NCBI GenBank assembly: GCA_028874795.1
Contig: JAPPHT010000070.1
Location: forward strand, 70,484 to 134,483
Source: Chloroflexota bacterium
GTDB lineage: Bacteria; Chloroflexota; Dehalococcoidia; Lucifugimonadales; Australimonadaceae
Length of the DNA: 64,000 nucleotides
Direction of reading: 5' to 3'
Shown: positions 40,156 to 49,015 of the stretch, one piece after another
Position numbering within the stretch: the stretch's first letter is position 1
Layout of the letters: each line of letters opens with the position of its first letter
Notes under the pieces: generated by a model
Told to the model about the DNA's origin: nothing
The model's input: the letters and a program-made list of their open reading frames with translations, nothing else
Databases searched by the model: none
Made by a program: the position numbers and the translations under genes

Positions 40156-41461
40156 GGACGGTTACATCCTCGGCAACCTCCTCCTCTTCGGGCGGCTGCT
40201 CCGGCGGCTCGGCCTCGACGTGCACGTGGGGCGGATGCTGGACGCCATCCGCGTGCTGGAGGACATCGGCCTCGAACGCCGCGGCGACGTGCGCGCCGCA
40301 TTGCGTACGCTGCTCGTGCACCGCAAGGACGACCTCCCCTTGTTCGACGAGGCGTTCGACGTCTTCTGGCGCCAGCGCAAGGACAGCACTTCCACGATGG
40401 ACCTGCGCTCGATGGGCGAGCAGCGCCGCTATCGCAGGCCGTCCGCCGGGCCGCCCGCGCCGGGCAGGGAGCCGGACGACTCCGCAGAGCCCGCCGACCC
40501 GGACGAGGGCTTCGACCGCGTCGATCTCACCCGCACGTTCAGCGCTCGGGAGGTGCTGCGGACGAGGGACTTCGCTGAGTTCACGCCGGAGGAGATGCTG
40601 CAGGCGCGGCAACTCATGGCGTCGCTGCAGTGGGATCCCGGCCTCAGGCGCACCCGCCGCAGGGAGGCGGGTAGAGGGCCGGGGTTGGACGTGCGCCGGA
40701 CGCTGCGGCGCAACGCCCGGTTCGGCGGCGAGCTTGTATACCTGGAGACGCGCCGCCGCAAGGAGAAACCGCGCAGGCTGGTGGTGGTCTGCGACGTGAG
40801 CGGCTCCATGGAACGCTACACGCGGATGCTGTTGCACTTCATCCACAGCCTCTACGCCGGGCTGGACAACCGCATCGAGGCGTTCCTGTTTGCCACGCGG
40901 CTCACGCGCATCACCAGGCACTTGGGCCAGCGCGACATCGACCGCGCCGTCTCGGAGGTCGCGAAGGCCGTGCCGGACTGGTCCGGCGGCACGCGCATCG
41001 GCGATGTGCTCAAGGAGTTCAACTTCCGCTGGGCGCGGCGGACGCTCGGGTGGGGCTCCATCGTCCTCATCGTGTCGGACGGTTGGGACCGCGGCGAGCC
41101 GGAGCTGTTGGGGCGCGAGATGGCGCGCCTGCAGCGCAGCTGCAACCGGCTGATATGGCTGAACCCGTTGGCGGGCAATGAGGACTACGAGCCGCTGACG
41201 GTGGGGATGCGGGCCGCCGCGCCGTACATCGACGACCTGCTGCCGGTGAACAACCTCGCGGCGCTGTTCGACCTCGCCGAGCACTTGAACGGCCTCTCGC
41301 AGGGCCGCCCCGTGCGCCATCAGCAGCAGACCCTGCGTCTGGCCGAGGAGGCGCCGGTCGCCGCCGCGGCCACACCGCAGCAGCGCTCGTGGCACGGCGC
41401 CGCGAACCCCACGTTCCGCCACCCCATGTGGGGTCGCGGCGAGCCGCGGAACGGCGGGTAG
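40124..41461 (+). CDS. coxE: CoxE-type VWA domain protein
   Basis: A 445-residue protein. The N-terminal helical half ends near residue 200; the VWA domain (about 215-400) has a MIDAS motif VCDVSGSMERY, the GGTRIGD threonine and VSDGWDRG. CoxE works with the MoxR ATPase in maturing the hydroxylase. The first ten residues (MLSEAEASLG) are encoded by the family B repeat, so the original start may have been elsewhere; a GTG at 40092 is out of frame. The distance to the MoxR gene is 24 bp. It is convergent with the next gene by 3 bp. Confidence 0.88.
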   Translation: MLSEAEASLGEDGYILGNLLLFGRLLRRLGLDVHVGRMLDAIRVLEDIGLERRGDVRAALRTLLVHRKDDLPLFDEAFDVFWRQRKDSTSTMDLRSMGEQRRYRRPSAGPPAPGREPDDSAEPADPDEGFDRVDLTRTFSAREVLRTRDFAEFTPEEMLQARQLMASLQWDPGLRRTRRREAGRGPGLDVRRTLRRNARFGGELVYLETRRRKEKPRRLVVVCDVSGSMERYTRMLLHFIHSLYAGLDNRIEAFLFATRLTRITRHLGQRDIDRAVSEVAKAVPDWSGGTRIGDVLKEFNFRWARRTLGWGSIVLIVSDGWDRGEPELLGREMARLQRSCNRLIWLNPLAGNEDYEPLTVGMRAAAPYIDDLLPVNNLAALFDLAEHLNGLSQGRPVRHQQQTLRLAEEAPVAAAATPQQRSWHGAANPTFRHPMWGRGEPRNGG

Positions 41462-41464
41462 GCC

Positions 41465-42562
41465 CTACGCCGAGGGGTAGAACCCCTTGTCGTACCAGTA
41501 GGTGAGGTCGCTGCCGAACCACTCGGTGGGGATCTCCTGCCCGACGCCGGCCTCGACCGCCTTGCGGTAGATCAGCGCCCCCGCCGCGGCCATCTGTATC
41601 CCCATGCCGGTGCTGTTCTTGTAGTAGACGATGTCGCCGGGCTGCGCCTCCAGTGTGCTCGTTCCCGCCACGACCTCGCCCAGCGTGCATATCCTGTCCC
41701 AGGAGACGAGCCCCTGCTCGATGGGGTCGAGCAGCTCCACCTGGTTGTTCGAGTAGACGCTGTCCCGGTCGTTGATGCAGATGAATGCGCTCCTGGCGAA
41801 CGTCTTGTCGTCCACCTCGGACTTCTTGAAGTTGGCGTCGCTGTTTTGCAGCGAGATGACGAACTGCCCCGGCTCCAGCCAGTCGCCGTCGAAGACCGGC
41901 TTGCCGCTCACGTAGCCCGCGTTCGTCGCGCAGCAGACGATCTCCGTGCCCTCCATCGCCTCGCGCGGGCCCTCAACGGGCGTCACCTCTATCTCCAACT
42001 GCTGCGTCATCTCACGGGCGAACTCCTCCCGGTGCTCCTTCGTGGGGCTGTAGACCTTGACGCTGCGCACCGGACACACCTGTACGAGCGCCTCCAGGTC
42101 CGTCCGCGCCAGCTTGCCGCTGCCGAACATGCACACCGTCTGCGCATCCGGCGGCGCGAGGTACTTCGCCGCGACACCCGACGTTGCGCCGACCCGTATC
42201 CCCGACAGGTAGAACTCGTGGATGAAGGCGAGTGGACGTCCCGTCTGCATGTCGATGAGGACGATGAAGCCCCAGTTGCGATTGTCGAACCTGGGCGAGC
42301 GCTCGCCCTGCGCATTCGGCTTCGTGCTGCGCGCGCTGCCGCCGATGCGTATCGCCGCGGTGTCGTACGACGGCGTCGTGCCGATGTGGATGTTGGAGCC
42401 GTACACCGTGTCGGCGTCCGTCGTGGGGCTGACGTAGCGGATGCGGGGGATGTTCACGGCCCCGCTGAGAGCATGGTCGCGGTAGGCCGTTTCCATCGCC
42501 TCGATGCAGTCGGCCATCGGGTGCACCCGTGCAACGTCTTCGTCACTCAGCACCAGCGTCAT
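41465..42562 (-). CDS. Ornithine cyclodeaminase / mu-crystallin family dehydrogenase
   Basis: A 365-residue NAD(P)-binding protein. The nucleotide-binding motif is VCMFGSGKLARTDLEAL (GxGxxA variant) near residues 149-165; the substrate-side segment AIRIGGSARS is upstream. The family includes ornithine cyclodeaminase, alanine dehydrogenase and ketimine reductases; this one is longer than average and has an insert around RSPRFDNRNWGF, so the substrate is open. GGGAGG lies before the ATG. A VOC gene starts upstream on the same strand, followed by an alcohol dehydrogenase. Confidence 0.85.
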   Translation of the reverse strand: MTLVLSDEDVARVHPMADCIEAMETAYRDHALSGAVNIPRIRYVSPTTDADTVYGSNIHIGTTPSYDTAAIRIGGSARSTKPNAQGERSPRFDNRNWGFIVLIDMQTGRPLAFIHEFYLSGIRVGATSGVAAKYLAPPDAQTVCMFGSGKLARTDLEALVQVCPVRSVKVYSPTKEHREEFAREMTQQLEIEVTPVEGPREAMEGTEIVCCATNAGYVSGKPVFDGDWLEPGQFVISLQNSDANFKKSEVDDKTFARSAFICINDRDSVYSNNQVELLDPIEQGLVSWDRICTLGEVVAGTSTLEAQPGDIVYYKNSTGMGIQMAAAGALIYRKAVEAGVGQEIPTEWFGSDLTYWYDKGFYPSA

Positions 42563-42579
42563 GCATTCCTCCCGTGTGG

Positions 42580-42951
42580 TCAGACGTGCTGGTCCACCAG
42601 CACCGGGTTGCCGTCCGGGTCGATCGCCACGAAACTGGCCGGCCCCGTGCCGCTCTCGTCCGCTTCGCTCACCAGCTGGACGCCCCTCCCTTTCAACTGC
42701 CGCTGCAGCTCCCGCACGTCCGTAAACGCGTCCAGCGGACGCGCCTGGCTGTCCCAGCCCGGATTGAACGTGAGTATGTTCTTCTCTAACATCCCCTGGA
42801 AGAGACCGATGGTGTGGTCGCCGTTCCTGAGTATCTGCCAGCCCTCCGCGGGGTCGCCTCCGACAGCCTCGAACCCGAACTGCTCGTAGAAGTCCCTCGA
42901 AGCCGCGATATCCGCGACAGCCAGGCTGATGGAGAACGCGCCAAGTTCCAT
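42580..42951 (-). CDS. VOC/glyoxalase family protein
   Basis: A 123-residue vicinal-oxygen-chelate protein with two beta-alpha-beta-beta-beta units. It starts [28 protein letters not shown] and ends [12 protein letters not shown]. The typical metal ligands are not all visible (first His replaced by S), so it may bind rather than transform its ligand. AAGGGA precedes the ATG. It lies between the ornithine cyclodeaminase family gene and the alcohol dehydrogenase on the same strand. Confidence 0.82.
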   Translation of the reverse strand: MELGAFSISLAVADIAASRDFYEQFGFEAVGGDPAEGWQILRNGDHTIGLFQGMLEKNILTFNPGWDSQARPLDAFTDVRELQRQLKGRGVQLVSEADESGTGPASFVAIDPDGNPVLVDQHV

Positions 42952-42993
42952 GTGTCCCTTCTCTTCTGTCGTCAGCGACCCGCGAAGCAGGCC

Positions 42994-44079
42994 CTAGTTG
43001 CCGTGCGGCAGGATGACCGTCTTCACCTCGCGGAAACCGGCCATGGCATGCAGTGCGTCGGACGTCTCGTCGAGCGCGTAGGGACGCGAGAGCATCCGCT
43101 CGAACGGCACCGACGCACCACGCGTCCGCAGGAACTCCAGCGCCTGGTGATAGTGACGCCCTTCGCCGGAACGCACGCTCACGATCGTCACCTGCTGCCC
43201 GAAGCCGTCGATCGACACCGGCCCCCCGCCGCCGCCGATGGAGAGGTAGCGCCCGCCGGGACGCAGGAAGCCGAGCCCCTCAGGGATGACGACGTAGGAC
43301 ACACATTGGATGGCAACGTCCGCGCCGCGTCCGCCGGTGCGCTCCATCACCCACTCGTGCCGGTCCTTCGCGTCGGGCATGTCGCCGATGTCCAGCGTTT
43401 CGTCCGCGCCCCACGCTTCTGCAACCTCCAGCCTGACGCGCGGGGCGCCGATAACGAGCACGCGCCCGGCGCCCCGGTCGCGCGCCACAGCCGACGCGTA
43501 CAGCCCGACCGGTCCCGAACCCTGCACGACGACCGTGTCGTGGGGGTAGATCGGCCCGAGTCGCTCGAAGCCGTGCATCACCGTGCGCAGCGCGCACGCG
43601 GCGGACGCCGCCTGGGGTGACGTCACCTCGTCCGGGATGGGGATGATGGCCGTTCCCGGCGGGATGTAGTGGTACTCCGCGCAGCCGCCGAGCAGGTACG
43701 GTGGCACGTCCGCTCGACCGCGTCCGAACCGGATGCTGTCGTCGCACAGCGAGGGCTGGTTCGCGACCGAGCAGTAGAAGCAGTGCCCGCAGAAGCGGTA
43801 CGCGGAGATGATGCGGTCGCCCTCCTTGAGCTGCCTGCCGTGCACGTCGTATCGCTCGCCATTGATCGCCACGATGCGTCCCGCGGTCTCGTGGCCGGGG
43901 ATGTAGGGCAGCATCTTCGGGTTCGCGGCGTCGTGCCAGATGTGCACGTCCGTGCCGCAGAGCGTCGCGGCCTCGACCTCGACCAGCATCCCTGTCGGCT
44001 CCAGGTCCGGCATCTGGACGTCGCGCATCTCGGTCGGTTCGTTGAACCCTGTGATAACCGCAGCCTTGCACGTCTCCAT
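42994..44079 (-). CDS. Zinc-dependent medium-chain alcohol dehydrogenase
   Basis: A 361-residue MDR enzyme. The catalytic zinc ligands are in ATLCGTDVHIW and PGHETAG. The structural zinc site CGHCFYCSVANQPSLC has all four Cys. The NAD-binding motif GSGPVGLYASAVAR is near residues 180-193. GGAGGTGA precedes the ATG; an upstream extension in the open frame is not family-like. It oxidises an alcohol or reduces an aldehyde; the substrate is unknown. The amidase and formate dehydrogenase follow upstream on the same strand. Confidence 0.9.
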   Translation of the reverse strand: METCKAAVITGFNEPTEMRDVQMPDLEPTGMLVEVEAATLCGTDVHIWHDAANPKMLPYIPGHETAGRIVAINGERYDVHGRQLKEGDRIISAYRFCGHCFYCSVANQPSLCDDSIRFGRGRADVPPYLLGGCAEYHYIPPGTAIIPIPDEVTSPQAASAACALRTVMHGFERLGPIYPHDTVVVQGSGPVGLYASAVARDRGAGRVLVIGAPRVRLEVAEAWGADETLDIGDMPDAKDRHEWVMERTGGRGADVAIQCVSYVVIPEGLGFLRPGGRYLSIGGGGGPVSIDGFGQQVTIVSVRSGEGRHYHQALEFLRTRGASVPFERMLSRPYALDETSDALHAMAGFREVKTVILPHGN

Positions 44080-44161
44080 GGCGTCACCTCCGCTTCCGAT
44101 GGGTACTCGGCCCTTCGCCGGTACTTTATCGCAGCGGGGCTGGCTGCGTACGGTATGTGGT

Positions 44162-45658
44162 CTACAGTCCCAGATCGGGCGGCCTGCGGTGGCGTGTTGC
44201 CTGCTCATAGGAGTAGGCGAAACCAATGATGGCCCCGTCGCAGTACGGCCTCCCCAGGAATGTCATCCCCACGGGCAGCGAGTCAGCCGTGAACCCGGCG
44301 GGCACCGACATCGCCGGGACGTAGGTGGTGAAGGTATTCAGGTGCGTGGCGCCGCGCATGCCAACGAAGCCCGGAGCGGTTGCTTCCTCGATGAGGGTCG
44401 GCTGGTGCTCGACGCTCTTGTGGACGATCGCGTCGAGTTCGTGGTCGGCCATCGTCTTCAACAGGTTGAACATCAGCTTCTCGCGCGCCATGAGGTCCTC
44501 GTGGTGCGCCGTCACGTCCCACGGGCCGATGGACGCCATCCGCTTGTTGCGCACGAGCGGGAAGTCGGGTGAAGCGAGCATCTCCTCACGCGACGCATAT
44601 GGGGGACGCGCGCTGCGCTCGAAGTAGGCGTCCCATGCCGGCTTCGTATAGGGGCCGCCGGCCCTCTTGGCCAGGAGCTCCCGCACGTCGGGGATCGTGA
44701 TCGGGTCGACCAGTACCGCGCCCGCCTCCTCAAGCTCCGCCACTGCCCTGTCGAATACCGCTGACACCTGCGCGAAGTCCTCTGTGTCGGGTTCGCTGCC
44801 GAACCCCATCGACTCGCGCATGACGCCGATCCTTGCGCCCGCTAGAGCCCCGGCGTCGAGGCGGCTCACGAACGTCTCTCCGAGCCTGCCCACGCCCATC
44901 GCCGTGAGCGGGTCCTCCGGGTCGTAGCCCGCGATGACGTCGAGGAGCGCAGCGGCGTCCGTGACCGTGCGCGTCATGGGTCCCAGCACCCCCTGGACTC
45001 CCGGCCACCCCGAATACACTCCACCCCGGCTCACGAGACCGGCCGTTGGCCGCATGCCGACGATGCTGTTCCAGGCGGACGGCCGCCGGATGGAGGCGAA
45101 ACCCTCCTGTCCGATGCCAACCAGCCCGAGATTCGCTGTGATCGCCGCTGCCGTACCTCCGGACGATCCCCCAACAGTGCGGGCCAGCGCATACGGGTTC
45201 CTGGTCGAGCCGAACAGCGATCCGTGCGTGTCGCCTCCTCCCATCTCTCCAAGCGTCGCCTTGGCCAGGATGATGGCGCCCGCCTCCCTCAACCGCTCGA
45301 CGACGAACGCATCGCGGTCGGGGAAGTAGTCCTTGAACAGGACCGATCCCATCGTCGTGGCCATGCCGGCAACGTCGATCTGGTCCTTCAGGATGACGGG
45401 GACGCCGTGTAGCGGCCCCTTCGGTCCGGACGCGGCGCGCGCGGCCTCCAGCTCGTCGGCGTCCTCGATCGCCTTCGGGTTCACTGAGATGATGGAGTTG
45501 ATGGCAGGCCCGCCGCGGTCGAGCGCCTCGATGCGATCGAGGTAGGTCTGCACGAGCTCACGACACGAGATGTCTCCCGCCTCGAAGGCGAGGCGGATGT
45601 CGTCCAGGGTTGCCTCTACCACCTTCCAACCTGTGCGTGGCCCGGTGTCCTGTTGCAT
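44162..45658 (-). CDS. Amidase signature family hydrolase
   Basis: A 498-residue amidase. The catalytic Lys is in VILKDQID, the cis-Ser in VGGSSGGTAAA, and the nucleophile Ser in EGFASIRRP, where most members have a TGGSIR pattern; the serine is retained although the neighbours differ. AAGGAGG lies 11 bp before the ATG; an upstream frame is not family-like. Amidases of this class release ammonia from amides or act on indoleacetamide, aryl amides or malonamide. Confidence 0.9.
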   Translation of the reverse strand: MQQDTGPRTGWKVVEATLDDIRLAFEAGDISCRELVQTYLDRIEALDRGGPAINSIISVNPKAIEDADELEAARAASGPKGPLHGVPVILKDQIDVAGMATTMGSVLFKDYFPDRDAFVVERLREAGAIILAKATLGEMGGGDTHGSLFGSTRNPYALARTVGGSSGGTAAAITANLGLVGIGQEGFASIRRPSAWNSIVGMRPTAGLVSRGGVYSGWPGVQGVLGPMTRTVTDAAALLDVIAGYDPEDPLTAMGVGRLGETFVSRLDAGALAGARIGVMRESMGFGSEPDTEDFAQVSAVFDRAVAELEEAGAVLVDPITIPDVRELLAKRAGGPYTKPAWDAYFERSARPPYASREEMLASPDFPLVRNKRMASIGPWDVTAHHEDLMAREKLMFNLLKTMADHELDAIVHKSVEHQPTLIEEATAPGFVGMRGATHLNTFTTYVPAMSVPAGFTADSLPVGMTFLGRPYCDGAIIGFAYSYEQATRHRRPPDLGL

Positions 45659-45716
45659 GGCTCCTGGCCTCCTTCTTGGAATCAGCGCTCCGACGTTCGG
45701 AGCACCTCGTGACCTC

Positions 45717-46940
45717 TCAGGCCTGGCCGGCGGTGAACCGCGTTGCCTCTTCCGAGCCGCCCGTCGCATCGCCCTCGCTGTACGAGTGCGCCCCGGTCCC
45801 GGCGAGCGCTCCGCCCTGCACGATGAGGTACTCCTCCCTGATGGGCCGTCCGTCGAACCAGCACTCGAGTATCTCCCGGACGCCCGCCGCGTAGCGGGCC
45901 TGCGCCGACAGCGACGTGCCCGACGTATGCGGCGTCATCGCGTGGTTGGGCATCGTCCTCCACGGGTGATCGTTGGGAGGCGGCTGCGGGAACCACACGT
46001 CTCCTGCGTAGCCGGCCAGTTGCCCGCTCTCTAGGGCTCTGACGATGGCGTCCCGGTCGCATATCTTCCCGCGGGCCGTGTTCACGATGTACGACCCCCG
46101 CTTCATCTTCCCGATCAGCGCGTCGTTGAACATGTGCTCGGTCTCTGCGTGCAGCGGGCAGTGGATGCTGACGACGTCGCACACGCCCACCAGCGACTCG
46201 ACGTTCTCGTGGAACGTCAGGCCGAGCTCCTGCTCTACGTCAGCGGGAAGCCGGTGCCTGTCCGTGTAGTGGAGTTGCACGTCGAACGGTTTCATCCGCT
46301 TCAGCACGGCAAGGCCGATCCTTCCGGCTGCCACGACGCCCACGTCCATCCCCTCGATGTCGTACGAGCGCGAGACCGCGTCGGCGATGTTCCAGCCGCC
46401 CCTGACCACCCAGCCGTACTGCGGGATGTAATCACGCACGAGCGCAAGCATCTGCATCACCGCGTGCTCAGCGACGCTGACGCTGTTGCACCACGTCACC
46501 TCGCAGACCGTGATGCCCCTGTCGATGGCGGACCTGAGGTCCACGTGGTCCGACCCGATGCCGGCCGTGACGGCGAGCTTGAGTCTGGACGCCTTTTCGA
46601 TACGCTCGGCGGTGAGATACCCGGGCCAGAACGGCTGCGAGATGACGACATCCGCGTCGGGCAACTCCCGCTCGAAGACCGAGTCGGGGCCGTCCTTGTC
46701 CGATGTCACCACGAACCGGTGCCCCCGCTCCACAAGGAACCGTTCGAGGCCGAGCCCGCCAGAAACGGACCCCAGCAGATGACCGCGGGTGAAGTCGAGG
46801 GCGGTCGGCGACGGCAGCGTTTGACCATCCGGGTAGTGCGTGAGCGTGGGTATCTCCCCACGGGCATAGGTGGGCGGGAACCCTCCCACCGGATCGTCGT
46901 AGAGAACACACAGCACTTTCTGGGAAGAAGCAGTGCTCAT
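45717..46940 (-). CDS. NAD-dependent formate dehydrogenase
   Basis: A 407-residue D-2-hydroxyacid-dehydrogenase-fold enzyme that matches the NAD formate dehydrogenase group along its length. It has QPFWPGYLTAERI (substrate Pro/Phe motif), TAGIGSDHVDL, WCNSVSVAEHAVM, GVVAAGRIG (NAD motif), YTDRHRLP (Asp that binds adenosine ribose), NTARGKICDRDA (catalytic Arg) and TPHTSGTSLSAQ (catalytic His). It oxidises formate to CO2 without metals. GGAGG lies before the ATG. Its presence beside the CODH-type cluster suggests use of C1 compounds. Confidence 0.94.
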   Translation of the reverse strand: MSTASSQKVLCVLYDDPVGGFPPTYARGEIPTLTHYPDGQTLPSPTALDFTRGHLLGSVSGGLGLERFLVERGHRFVVTSDKDGPDSVFERELPDADVVISQPFWPGYLTAERIEKASRLKLAVTAGIGSDHVDLRSAIDRGITVCEVTWCNSVSVAEHAVMQMLALVRDYIPQYGWVVRGGWNIADAVSRSYDIEGMDVGVVAAGRIGLAVLKRMKPFDVQLHYTDRHRLPADVEQELGLTFHENVESLVGVCDVVSIHCPLHAETEHMFNDALIGKMKRGSYIVNTARGKICDRDAIVRALESGQLAGYAGDVWFPQPPPNDHPWRTMPNHAMTPHTSGTSLSAQARYAAGVREILECWFDGRPIREEYLIVQGGALAGTGAHSYSEGDATGGSEEATRFTAGQA

Positions 46941-47021
46941 GGCCACACCTCCACAGGTCCGATCACGCACAGTGTATGCGGGGTTGCCTGCGCGGGAAAC
47001 CGCGGCTGCCGGCGGGGGCGT

Positions 47022-48773
47022 CTACCGCGTGCCCGGAGGCCCGACGCGCACCGTGATGATGTCGGTGCCATGGAACTGCTGGTGCCGCACCGATGAGGCG
47101 TAGCGCCGCAGCAATCGCAGCGATATCTCGTTCTCTGACACGGTCTCCTCGTCGTGCTGCTGCAACTGGCGGATGCGGTCCTCCAGGTTCTCTTCGTCCC
47201 CGCCGCCGATGAATTCGAGTTCCGCGATCGTCCCCTCGCTGGACGCCAGCACGACCAGCCGTCGCGTCTCCTGCTCGTCGCCGTCGTCCTCCAGGTCGAG
47301 CGTCAGGTCGAGCGGGGCGAGCGTGAGCAGCGTCTCTTCCGCAACCGCGCTCAGCCGCTCCTTCATCGGCTGGTCCCATCCCCTGCTCTCGGCGAACCGC
47401 TCCGTGAACGCGAAGAGGTCCGGCAGCACCTCGGCGTCGAGCTTCGACTCGAAGCGCATCCGGCGTTTCTTGGTGAACTCGAGGAACAGGATCATCACGA
47501 TCGCGGCGACTCCTCCGGTGGTGATGGCGCTCTTCACCAACGCTCCGAACACCGGACCGAGTTGCGGAAGCGTGAACAGGTCGAACTGGAACGACGCTCC
47601 GATCCAGAAGGAGATGCCCGCAACGATGAGTTTCTGGGTGTTCTGTTCGGACTGGATCACTGTCCGTGCGCCGTCCACGAACAGCATGCCGGTGACGAGG
47701 ATGAGGTAACCAGCCATCACGGGGCCCGGCAGGCTGCTCAGAAGCCCGGACAGCTTCGGGAGGAACGCCACGAGAATGAAGATTGCGCCGATGGAGTAGC
47801 CCATCCTGCGGGAAGCGACGCCGGTGACCTGGATGAAGGAAACGATGGCCGGGTTCACCGCATTGGGAACTGCTCCGGTCACGCCTGCCAACGCATTGCT
47901 GACGCCTGCACCCGTCAACGCTCCCTGCACGTGCCGGAAATCGACGGCCTTCACCTCGCGCTGGGAGACGCGCTGGTGCGTTATCGCCTGTCCGTTCACC
48001 TGGATCGCGATGATGACACCGAGGAACAGGAACGCCGGCAGCAGTGTCCAGAAATCGACGCCGAGGTCCAGCGCGAACCCCGGCGCCTCGGAGGGAAGCC
48101 CCACCCAGGCGGACTGCGTGATCCGGCTGGTGTCGTAGATGCCGAACGCTGCAGCGACAAGCACGCCCACCACGATGCCGATCATCGGCGCCCACAGGCG
48201 CAACCGCACGCTGCCCCGCATCGTGAGCGCGGTGACGACCGTCAGCGTCGCCAGGGCGGTCAGCGGCGCGGCCACCGGCTCCTCTATCGACGCGTCGTCG
48301 AGGAGCCCGAAGACGACCGACGCCAGTGTGATGGAGAGGATCATCATCACCGTGCCGCTCACGACGGGCGTCACGAGCCTTCGCAGGATGAACAGCCACC
48401 TGGCTACGATGAACTGGAATGCCGCCGAGGCGAGCACCAGCGTCGTCAGCGTTGCGGGGCCACCGTCCACCACCGCCGTGATGCAGAAGGGGATGGCGAA
48501 GGCCGCCGTGAAGAACGGCATCACCGCGCCCGCGCCCAATGGGCCCAGGCGGCGCACCTGCACCAGCGTGGAGAGCCCCACCGCCAACAGCGAAGCGAAG
48601 ACCATCCACGTCACGTACGGCTCGCCTCTGTCCGACGCATTCGCCACGATGACCGGCGTCACCAGCAACGTCGCAGACGCGATGATGCTGAACTGCAGGC
48701 CGAGGCCGAACGAGGTCCGCCAGGACGGGTTCTCGTGCGCCTCGTACCGGGGGCTCTGCGTTGCCGTAGCCAA
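47022..48773 (-). CDS. NCS2-family nucleobase permease with C-terminal RsbW-like domain
   Basis: A 583-residue protein. Residues 1-435 form about 12-14 membrane segments of the xanthine/uracil (NCS2) family, with VMPFFTAAFAIPF and the conserved PAIVSFIQVTGVASRR region. Residues about 440-583 are soluble: WDQPMKERLSAVAEETLLTL, a strand ending EGTIAELEFIGGG, and SLRLLRRYASSVRHQQFHGTDIITVRV, a layout like the anti-sigma histidine-kinase-fold ATPases (RsbW). The Gly-rich ATP lid is not visible, so it may be a degenerate, regulatory domain. The start is TTG with GGAGG 7 bp upstream. Confidence 0.82.
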   Translation of the reverse strand: MATATQSPRYEAHENPSWRTSFGLGLQFSIIASATLLVTPVIVANASDRGEPYVTWMVFASLLAVGLSTLVQVRRLGPLGAGAVMPFFTAAFAIPFCITAVVDGGPATLTTLVLASAAFQFIVARWLFILRRLVTPVVSGTVMMILSITLASVVFGLLDDASIEEPVAAPLTALATLTVVTALTMRGSVRLRLWAPMIGIVVGVLVAAAFGIYDTSRITQSAWVGLPSEAPGFALDLGVDFWTLLPAFLFLGVIIAIQVNGQAITHQRVSQREVKAVDFRHVQGALTGAGVSNALAGVTGAVPNAVNPAIVSFIQVTGVASRRMGYSIGAIFILVAFLPKLSGLLSSLPGPVMAGYLILVTGMLFVDGARTVIQSEQNTQKLIVAGISFWIGASFQFDLFTLPQLGPVFGALVKSAITTGGVAAIVMILFLEFTKKRRMRFESKLDAEVLPDLFAFTERFAESRGWDQPMKERLSAVAEETLLTLAPLDLTLDLEDDGDEQETRRLVVLASSEGTIAELEFIGGGDEENLEDRIRQLQQHDEETVSENEISLRLLRRYASSVRHQQFHGTDIITVRVGPPGTR

Positions 48774-49015
48774 GGGCGGCCTCCCTGACGGGGACGTACC
48801 TTGCGGTTGGCCCAACTTTACTACGGCTGCGCCCCGTTGCCACAGCCCGCACGGGACGGGGTAACTGTTCAGAGTTGGGAGGACCTTGTTGACCGGCAGG
48901 CCGCACGATGGTGGGTGTAGGAGCCCTGTCATGTTGAGCGGAGCTGAAGGCGCAGCCTGAAGCGCAGTCGAAACATCTCTCGGGGAACGTTGTATGGGGC
49001 ACGGGCGGTAACCAG
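48774..49015. other. 242-bp spacer, mostly repeat B
   Basis: It contains a family B repeat copy (48927-48984) with an internal duplication (GAAGGCGCAGCCTGAAGCG). I see nothing else of note between the permease start and the BrkB stop. Confidence 0.6.
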
